DNA from: Spirogloea muscicola
Lineage: Eukaryota; Streptophyta; Zygnematophyceae; Spirogloeales; Spirogloeaceae
Assembly: GCA_009602725.1 (NCBI GenBank)
Contig: WELB01000027.1
Coordinates: forward strand, 207,324-271,323
DNA: 64,000 nucleotides
Direction of reading: 5' to 3'
Shown here in pieces: positions 56,801 through 64,000 of this stretch. Both the position numbers and the translations under genes were made by a program. The notes beneath the pieces are model-generated. The model did no database searches. It saw only the letters and a program-made list of their open reading frames with translations, and was not told where the DNA came from. Within the stretch, counting starts at the first letter, position 1. The number at the start of each line of letters is the position of its first letter.

Positions 56801-57851
56801 TCAGTTGTTCTTGGATGTCTCGCGGAAGCGCTCGGGCTCAGCAAAGCTGGCGGGCTCCCCCGATTGGTGCGAGAGCTCAAAGAGGAGGACAGAGGTTGCC
56901 AGCACAATGCAGAGAAGCGCAACAACGACACGGGAGCCGCGTGATGCAGCCGCCACCGCCGCCTCCAGCGCTGCTCGGATCAGCATCCCTGCAGCTCACC
57001 CCATAGCGGAATGGAACTCATCCAGCAGATCAGGAGAATGCTTGTCTTCCGTCCCACATAGCTTGCACAGCAGCAGGTGCGTTGTAACTAACTATTGTGC
57101 CAGTACGGGGAAACCCAAATGGAGGATAAATTAGCAAAATTTGTGATGGCCACTGAGAGAACCTGCCAGTATTTTGAGAAGGGTGGCGTGCTTGTGTGAG
57201 GCGGCATTACCTGACGAGAGGAAGTAGACCGGGTAAGCCCATCGGGCGTGCGACAGGAGGCCGCAGCCTGCGGTGATGAGGTAGATGGCCGAGGAGAGGT
57301 CGGGAAGCGCGTTCAGGACGCCACTTGACGTGTCTCCCCACAGGTCTGCCAAACACCATCACCAGTCGGGGGGGGTGAGCGCAGGACACAGCTGCGATGG
57401 ATCGTGGGCAGTACATCACAAGATATCATCGCATTAGCGCAGCATCGTTTGCATTATCGTGTATCGCAGTGGCCCTGTCGGCGGATTCCCTGAGAGCCAC
57501 TGCGGGAACACGATACCAGGTTGCCGGCCATTGCCATCGCCTCGCTGGCCATGGGAAGGCACCCAGCTGGCAACACCCTACCGACTGCTCTTCCATGAAG
57601 AGATTGACCAGCTGACTGGCCGGCTCTCGGCCTGTCTCGATCCCGCGACCTCGAATTTGCAGACAGCGGCACTCTCGGCGGCACTCTCGGTGGCACTGTC
57701 GGCGGCACCCGATGCGAGCGCAGGGGCGGACCTGAGAAGCGGCCCGAGGCGGCGAGCGTCCCCCAGATGGCCAGGATGCTGAGGCCGCTGGCGACGCACA
57801 GCAGCGCCGCCGCGGTGCGCAGCTCGCCGCCGCCGGCGCCATCGCCGCCGC
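56801..57851 (-). CDS. Small multi-pass membrane protein of unknown function, 5' truncated at contig join
   Basis: Exons in transcript order: 57851-57732 (open at the N), 57345-57211 and 56988-56801; phases agree. Three hydrophobic segments are visible: LRTAAALLCVASGLSILAIW, AIYLITAGCGLL...WAYPVYFL and RVVVALLCIVLATSVLLFEL. The tail HQSGEPASFAEPERFRETSK is polar. The loop DLWGDTSSGVLNALPDL lies between helices 1 and 2. I do not recognise the family. The frame enters a single N at 57852 in a CCG repeat, so the N-terminus is missing or misjoined. Confidence 0.6.
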
Positions 57852-57852
57852 N
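57852..57852. other. Single-N contig join in CCG repeat
   Basis: Separates the truncated membrane-protein gene from the orphan GSA exon. Both neighbours are incomplete on the side facing this N, which supports a contig join. Confidence 0.6.
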
Positions 57853-57952
57853 CAGGCATTGCTTCGCAGCTCAAACGAGACGCCCACTCGATAGCACTTA
57901 GCGCACGAGGCAGTCACTGAGGCTGCTTCATTTCGGCGCCGGGAAAGTGCAC

Positions 57953-58126
57953 CTCGTCGTCAGCAGCTCCGATGATGGCGGGCCCCCAGCTGCCAATATA
58001 GTCAATGTACTCGTTGCCGTCGATGTCCCAGGCGTGAGAGCCCTTGACGCGGTCGAAGAAGATGGGCTGGCCACCAACGGACTTGAATGCCCGCACGGGT
58101 GAATTCACGCCACCGGGCAGCAGCTC
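57953..58126 (-). pseudogene. Orphan exon of glutamate-1-semialdehyde 2,1-aminomutase
   Basis: A 58-codon exon with good splice borders (acceptor CGCGCAG, donor GAG-GTGCAC) encodes [20 protein letters not shown], then [20 protein letters not shown] and [14 protein letters not shown]. That is unmistakably the N-terminal part of GSA aminomutase, the plastid enzyme making 5-aminolevulinate for chlorophyll and heme. No following exon (PLP-Lys region, substrate loop) exists downstream on the minus strand, where the unrelated membrane-protein gene sits beyond a single N. No transit-peptide exon exists upstream, where PEX10 begins on the other strand. It is therefore either one exon of a gene cut by a misassembly or a captured gene fragment. 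The exon itself shows no stop or frameshift. Confidence 0.85.
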
Positions 58127-58312
58127 CTGCGCGACGATCAGACGGAGTGGACAGACTTAAAAGAAGCCTCAGGGAAATGGACGAAATGGACGACGGCCTA
58201 GAAGCGGCGAACGGCAGCTGAAAGCGGCAATCAGAGCGGGAGAACTCGGAGCTCAACAGAGGCGGCCAGCAAACGGCAGCTAGGTGAGGCGGCTGCGGCG
58301 GCGGCGGCGGCG

Positions 58313-61305
58313 GTGGCGTGGCCGCCGGGCTACCCGCCGGCGGCGCAGCCGGAGGTGATGCGCGCGGCCGAGAAGGACGACCAGTACCTCAAGTACGTCT
58401 GCGACTCGTGCCAAGACGTGGCGCGCACGTACGCCGGTGAGGAGACCATGACCATGGCGCCGCGGCGATGCCCCGCCTCGCGCCGAGCCCCGCAAGCGGT
58501 GGCGGCGGCGCCGGCGGCGGCCCGGCTCTCGCCGCGCCGCCGTCCTGGAAGGCCGAGCGCTGACCGTCTCGCCGGCTCCCCGGCTTGCCTGGACGGTGCA
58601 GGCCCCCGCTTCGCCGTGGCCTACCAGAACGAGGTGCGGCCCGACGGCCACTTCACGTCATGCGCCAGCTCTCCCTCGTTCGTTTCCCTTTGCGGATTGC
58701 TCCTCGGGGCTCGCTCGCGGCGCCTGGCAGCCAGTCGTGGCATCCCACGGAGGCCGTCTGAGTCGTCTGGCTTTGCTGCGCTCTGTCCTGCCAGACGCGG
58801 CTCGTCGGCCAGGTGCTGTACTACCTGCTCACGACCGGGGCGGGGCTGCAGACGCTGGGGGAGGAGTACTGCGACATCTCGCAGGTTCTTTTGCTGTCCT
58901 TGCGCCGACAGCAGCCGTGCCCATCTCGAGGAAAGCAGAATGATGTGCTTCATAGCATGGGACGACGGTGGGGCTACTCGGGATTAGCGCGTAACCTCAA
59001 ATCATAGATACTCGACACAATTAGAATGATGACGGCTTCATGTCGCCTTAAATCTGGTCTGTAGCCGAGACCTGCTCCTCAAGTGGTGTTTGTGGACGGC
59101 GAGAGAGGCTGTAGCAGAGGTCCCTAGGGAGCGAGGGGTTCTCAGGCCTTGACTAGGTGAGGCTTTTGCGATGGGATGGCTTTGCCAGGTGGCGGGGCCT
59201 GCAGGGGCTCCGGTGCGGCCACGCAGGAGACTGTCACTTGTGCTACTCCACACCCTCTTCCCCTACCTCCTCGAGCGGCTCAGGTAGATACTTGCCACCG
59301 ATGAGCCTTGGTTGCTGCAGTGCCTTCCTCATGGGCCTGTCGTGACCCTTGTGCCCTGCTTGCCAAACTCAGGGTTTACAAAGGGTCTAGGCTGACTGTT
59401 CAGTCCTTGGGCTGCTGCTGACGCTGGCGATGAGGAAGTTGACTGTCAGCTCAGCCTCAGCTTCAGGAGGTCTATGTTGAACTGTTGAGTGGCTATCCTC
59501 TGCTCTGTGCACAGTGCGAGGGCCTCTGCCCATGGCGCGACAATTGCGTCTCGGCCTAGTCCGAGCAGCCAGCTCAGCAGAACAGAGATTTTCCTGGACC
59601 GCCATCATTCTGGCGCAGCCGTTGAAGAGATTGTGATTGCCAGCACCAGCAGAGAGGCGCAAGCATGGCACAGAAGCTTGGGTGGCACGCTGACGCAAAG
59701 GCTACGAGAGTTTTACGAGAAGGCTCTCTTATGGTACTCGAGTGTACGTTATAGATTGGAATGATTCCTTTCTCACAAAAGTCATGCTTAGGGGTGGCTA
59801 GGCTGCTTTGCTGACGCGAGTACCAGTCTAGCCAGTGGGCTGACTGGCAGGCTTGGGGTGCACCAGAAGTTCCTCTTATGGCCACTCTATTCTATGCCCC
59901 ATCCTGTGAATTTCAGTCGCTGCTGACTGTTCGGGAGGCCTTGCTGCTTGGTGTACGGATGCACCTGATGCTCTTCTATTTTGAAGGTGATGCACTTTCG
60001 CACTCATGTAGTAGTCGAGGGCCAGGTATTGGTGCTGTGCATTGGATCTGCACTTTGTACTATCCTTGCAGTGATTGCATTGCATCTGCACTAGTGAACT
60101 GTCATTGCAGGGGCACGGCAACAGGTACCCCTAAAATTCTGATGTTGTTTCTGAGCAGGATTTTACTATCATCTAGCCAAGCGAGCTACAGGAGTCCGTT
60201 ACGTCTTCACTGGCCGGGCTTCAGAGCAGCGGCCAAGGTTTATGTCCATGCAGACTCTCACACCGATTGCAAATAGATTGATGAACTTGAGTACTGGGTT
60301 TTAAATTGCAGAACAGATAAAGTGAAGTCGAGTACTGGTATTTGAATTGCAAACGATAGACATCTGCTGACAATTCCGGACTCAATCTGAGTGCCAGGTA
60401 TCACATCTTGGGGATGTTTCTCCTGGTCCAAGTTGGAATTCTGGGGGGGGATTGGTTTCGGAGGGCTGTCATCCCTTCTGTTGCTGCTTCCATTCAAGCT
60501 GAAGGAGCGGATGGGTTGCTTGGTAAGCCAGCTACTTCGTATAGGGTACACCAATCATGAGAAGCAGGTCTGCGTGACTTCTTCTGATTTGAGCCTGCCA
60601 ACCAGCCTATGATAGAAGTCCAGTCATGATTGATTGCTGTATCTATCACATGGGCAGGACGACGAGGACTTTTGGTCCTTGGTGGAGATGGCAAGCCAGT
60701 TGCTTCAAAAGCTGTGGGTCCAGACATTGGAAGAGTGGAGTCCGAGGTCAGCATCCAACGCAGCAGTGGCAGCCTGGTGCTGCTTCATTGCTTTGCCTAT
60801 GAATCGTAAAGCAGGCCAGAACAGGAGTTTCCATCTTGGGACCTAGCTGACATTAACTGGTGATTCTTTTCATTACATCGGTTGCTGGTCATCAACAGCT
60901 GCTGACGGATGATAGCTTCTATGCTGACCAGGTAGCTGCAGCGTCCAAATGTCCGCTCTGCCTAAGTGTACGGGATTACCCCACAGCGACTCCCTGTGGC
61001 CACGTCTTTTGCTGGTGGGTGCCCAAGCCTGCCAGATTTATATTGACATTGAGTTGGCATTCTATTTAGAGTCATTTGTATCAATTTCAGCACCCATTTG
61101 GTGAACAAGCTCATTTCGTTTACCCAACACTCAGAAGCTGCTCTGAGACAAACTCTGAGAGATGCGATTATAAACAACAAATATACACTTTGACTATTAC
61201 AGGAGGTGCATTGCTGAGTGGGGCAACGAGAAAGCAGAATGCCCTCTTTGTAGGGCTGCATTTACACACTCCTCCCTTGTCGGTGTGCACCACTCAGATT
61301 TCTAG
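58313..61305 (+). CDS. PEX10: Peroxin-10 (PEX10), peroxisomal RING E3 ligase
   Basis: Exons about 58313-58436, 58602-58633, 58795-58884, 59189-59283, 59515-59743, 59917-59986, 60159-60237, 60398-60522, 60658-60746, 60899-61014 and 61203-61305; all phases agree, about 383 residues, near the plant length. The Pex2/Pex12 N-domain reads [68 protein letters not shown], then [20 protein letters not shown] and VRYVFTGR. The C-terminal RING is CPLC...[12 protein letters not shown] joined to [16 protein letters not shown], giving a C3HC4 pattern, and the protein ends [15 protein letters not shown]10 ubiquitinates the import receptor PEX5 with PEX2 and PEX12. No ATG precedes the frame in the GCG repeat at 58300. 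Met at 58358 or a missing upstream exon is the start. Confidence 0.95.
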
Positions 61306-62049
61306 GTCGGTCATTCTGAGTGTGCCAGTAGGGCAGTTAGAGACTGTCACTTGTGTATGACCTATAGAGTCAGGTTACTCACTTTGCTAGCCTCCGCTTT
61401 TATAGCCTTGGAGGTCATGTGGAAGCTTCCTCAATTACATGCACAACATATCTCAAGTCACTATCCAAGAAGGGCAATTGGATATGTCAACATCATTCTT
61501 CCTCAAAGGTTGCATTTCTGTTAAGCAGCCAACTGAAGTTTAAATCGGTTCAGTTTCACAACGCACAGGCAGAAGCTGCTTATGCAACTGTACACTGGCT
61601 CAGATACCTTGGCATAAGCAAATTCAACTTTGCATCCTTGCTCACGTGTCGTAACTGCTGGTACATGCAAACGAGTCAAGTTGCGTGCTGGAAGGCTACG
61701 GTCACTGCTCCTATTCTTTCTGGTTTGCACCTGTGCATATTGAATCGGCGCACATGAGCTAGAGCCAGAGGCTCACCATCAGGCTTCCTTACCGTGGCCT
61801 TTGCCTTCGCTGCTGCCACTCACTAGAATCTGCTTCACTGACTGGCTGTACTCAGCGGCCTTGAAGTATGTGCACTTGCATGGTCAAGTAGAAGCGTCCT
61901 CTGATGCTGACATCTGCTACATCTTCTTTGTATGGAGCTTAGAAATAGTTCGGCAGTCATTGTGCACCCAGCAGGCATTGACCCTGCACCTTGACTTCCC
62001 AATCTAGCGACCTCTATGTGCTGACTCGTGGTTTCTGAGCGGGTCAGCT
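61306..62049. other. PEX10 3' flank; no gene recognised
   Basis: Probable 3' UTR and intergenic DNA. Open frames lack resemblance to anything. Confidence 0.4.
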
Positions 62050-62340
62050 TAGCAGCAGGTGATGTACATCTGTCAATGTGCTTGCCTTCGTACTTGGCCA
62101 CTCAGGCCCTCCATCACTCAGTGCACATTCCGTTACCTCTGGAAGAGCTCACACCTTTTTCGTTTTAGACGAGCTATGGCTGCTGCTTCTGGGTCTCGTC
62201 AGGGTACCTCTTTCCAGCTGCTAAGGTTCTCCGATTGCGGCCGCTGACTCGTGGTTACCAAGCTCCCATCCGTTGTAGTCTCTTGCATAACTGTGTGGTC
62301 TTGGCGCCTTTCCGGCCCTTTGGACCTTGTTCATGCTTCT
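62050..62340 (+). mobile_element. Degenerate retroelement end with tail
   Basis: RAMAAASGSRQGTSFQLLRF followed by CGGCCGCTGACTCGTGGTTAC (the degenerate LLTRGY region) at about 62170-62260. Then comes a tail start with CCCTTTGGACCTTGTTCATG at about 62315. Confidence 0.6.
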
Positions 62341-62499
62341 TTAGACGAGCTGCTTTCCGAAGCAGCTCAAGGCTAGCTAGGGCCGCAATCGCCATCGCTC
62401 CTTGATCTTGTGTGCTTGTGTGCTTGGCCATTTGGCCTTCGTTTGTTTCAAACACACGAAAATATGTCCTTGATCTGGGCTTAGAGAAAGGGTGCTGGA

Positions 62500-63447
62500 G
62501 TTCAGAGTTCTTTGAGAGTTCTTCGCCCTCGCTGCTGGGCCTCCCCCCGCCCTGCCTGCTGGGCCTCCCCCCGCCCTGCCTGCTGGGCGTGCTGCAGTGC
62601 GAGTGTGGGGAGCGGTCAACGGACCCGGCGGAGCTGGCGGCGCACATCCTCCGCTGCGCCACTGGAGGTGAACGTACAGCGGCTCACGATCTTCTGCGCG
62701 ATGCCATGTTCGGCATCTTTCAGGAGGCTGGCTACACGGTCGCAATGGAGAACGCCTCCGTCATGCCCATCCTCCAGAAGAAAGTGCTCGCCCATTGAGA
62801 ATAGGGGCTGGAACAACCAGCCCGAAAAAGAATGAACAGAGTACGAGAAGGGGGCCAGGGGAAGCGCTAAGTAACAGAAACAAAGCTGCTACGAGACACT
62901 CAGTAACCCCTGCTAAGCAGCCGCAGATCAGAGATGCTGGGCTAGAGGGCCGACCGACTCCATACGCGCCGTGTCGACCTGGTGGCGTCCGCCGGGCGGC
63001 GGCGCGCGCATCATCGCCGACGTCGTCACCACCGATGTGGTCGACCGCTCCAACCCGGGGCTCTCTGCCTCGCGGGCTGGCCATGCTTCGGCGAGGGCTG
63101 CTCGCAGCAAGGCGGCCAAGCACGCCGACCACCCGGCTGCAGATGAATTAATTCCCCTGGCAGTGGACGTGCACGGGACTCTCGGGTCCCAGTGGCTCGA
63201 CCTGCTGGCCAGGCTCGCGCGGCGTGCTGTATCCCGCCGGCGCGGCGAACCGGCTGACTTTAATGCAGCTGGCTCGTGGGCTCAGGTATACCGGATGAGA
63301 TTGTCAGTGTCCCTCCAGCGGTCCATGGCCCACGCTCTGCATCTGCGTGCTGGCCGTGCTCTTGCTGCGGCCTCTGGCTTTCGTCAGGGTGATAGCTTCC
63401 CGGCAGCTAGTCTGTCGGATCTGAGGCTCCTCACTCGTAATTACTGA
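62500..63447 (+). mobile_element. Longest retroelement C-terminal remnant, interrupted by a nested inverted copy
   Basis: The left part (62590-62775) encodes a C/H-rich stretch: QCECGERSTDPAELAAHILR, CATGGERTAAHDLLRDAMFG and IFQEAGYTVAMENASVMP. This resembles the zinc-binding segment that precedes the nuclease-like module in many non-LTR element proteins. At 62776-62935 a reverse-complement tail plus stop region is inserted (GGGGCTGGAACAACCAGCCC; CTCAGTAACCCCTGCTAAGC). The protein then resumes as ADRLHTRRVDLVA, shifts frame near 62990, and continues GGGARIIADVVTTDVVDRSN, AARSKAAKHADHP, DVHGTLGSQWLDLLARLARR, YRMRLSVSLQRSMAHALHLR and LLTRNY-stop. Confidence 0.72.
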
Positions 63448-63479
63448 GTGATCCATCCATCCTCCCCCTGTTTTTCCCA

Positions 63480-63790
63480 TCGCATCCTCAGGCCCATTTG
63501 TAGCTGCTCAACGCTCTTAGGCCCCTTCGAACCTTTGTCAATTCTTTTGGGCTGGCTTTTCGCAGCCCTTGCCCCCATTGGGAGTACCACTTCTCGCTGC
63601 TGCCTCTGGCTCTGGCCAGGGGACCCACTTCCAGGAGCCTAGCATCTCTGATCTGCGGCTGCTTAGCAGGGGTTACTGCGTCTTTCGCAGCTGCTTTGTT
63701 TCTCTTTGTGCTCGCCTTTCTTAGCCCTTCTTTGAGAGTACATTTGTCAATGTGCTTACCTTTGTACTTGGCCACACATGGCCTCCCCAT
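63480..63790 (+). mobile_element. Additional plus-oriented retroelement ends
   Basis: A tail at about 63525-63590 (AATTCTTTTGGGCTGGCTTT, then TCGCAGCCC) is followed by another degenerate C-terminus whose DLRLLSRGY-stop-like sequence is at about 63640-63680. Confidence 0.6.
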
Positions 63791-63929
63791 CTCTTTAATA
63801 CACACACATTCTTCTTTGAGAGGTTTGGGGTTTACTCTGCGTGACGTAGATCTCAGCATCCTGGGGTTTACTTTGTGTGACCTAGATCTCACCATCTGAC
63901 CACGAGGGTATCGTAGATTGGACCTCTCC

Positions 63930-64000
63930 ACGCCGCCGTCGCCGCCGCAGCCGCCGCCGCCGCCGCCGCCGCCTCCGCCGCCTCCGCCGCCGCCGCCGCC
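63930..64000. repeat. CCG trinucleotide repeat at window edge
   Basis: Near-perfect (CCG)n with interruptions continues to the end of the window. Similar CCG/CGG tracts adjoin every N in this window except the one in the GA repeat. Confidence 0.85.

Overview
This is a GC-rich, intron-rich nuclear window from a green plant-lineage organism, most likely a streptophyte alga and plausibly a zygnematophyte. That placement is inferred from gene content. An EIN2 homologue with the land-plant nuclear C-end and its NLS, a GRAS transcription factor, an RCD1/SRO-type PARP, a PEX10 of plant layout, an alternative oxidase and TTTAGGG-type telomere repeats occur together. Introns are mostly GT-AG, very often phase 0, and many end in TGCAG. 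The sequence is a draft: there are three long N runs (15383-15728, 25977-26373, 43677-44384) and four single Ns inside CGG- or GA-type repeats (7786, 22338, 48958, 57852) that behave like contig joins.

Layout. 61-5693 (+) EIN2-like gene, N-terminus outside the window. 7144-7718 (-) complex I subunit NDUFB10-like. 10140-13318 (+) GRAS regulator. 16139-20689 (+) ABCG half-transporter. 22436-25399 (+) ankyrin-WWE-PARP protein. 26523-27610 (+) ALY/REF mRNA export factor. 28280-31719 (-) cytochrome P450. 35466-37311 (+) Sec14-like lipid-transfer protein. 38136-38366 (-) Brawnin/UQCC6-like mini-protein. 41209-43257 (-) alternative oxidase. 45359-48530 (-) TPR protein of the MS5/POLLENLESS3/SDI1 family. 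54015-55906 (+) Nudix hydrolase of the NUDT23 type. 56801-57851 (-) small unidentified membrane protein. 57953-58126 (-) an isolated exon of glutamate-1-semialdehyde aminomutase. 58313-61305 (+) PEX10. Exon junctions were worked out by eye from splice sites, phase and family resemblance. Several 5' ends stay unresolved because they fall in gaps or low-complexity DNA.

Between the genes, much of the DNA is rubble of one retroelement family. Copies are 5'-truncated, lie in both orientations, are nested, and share a C-terminal peptide ending in LLTRGY-stop followed by a short tail with a GGGCTGG...CCAGCCC hairpin. The longer copies carry a C/H-rich zinc-binding stretch and a D...K..K module like the nuclease-like C-terminus of non-LTR reverse-transcriptase proteins.

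There is no operon logic here. Thematically, three of the genes are mitochondrial respiratory components (NDUFB10, Brawnin-like, AOX), and three belong to plant signalling families (EIN2, GRAS, RCD1-like PARP). The most notable items are the conserved EIN2 C-end, the ankyrin-WWE-PARP fusion lacking the catalytic Glu, the orphan GSA exon next to a contig join, the AOX with Ser at the regulatory Cys position, and the retroelement tail family.
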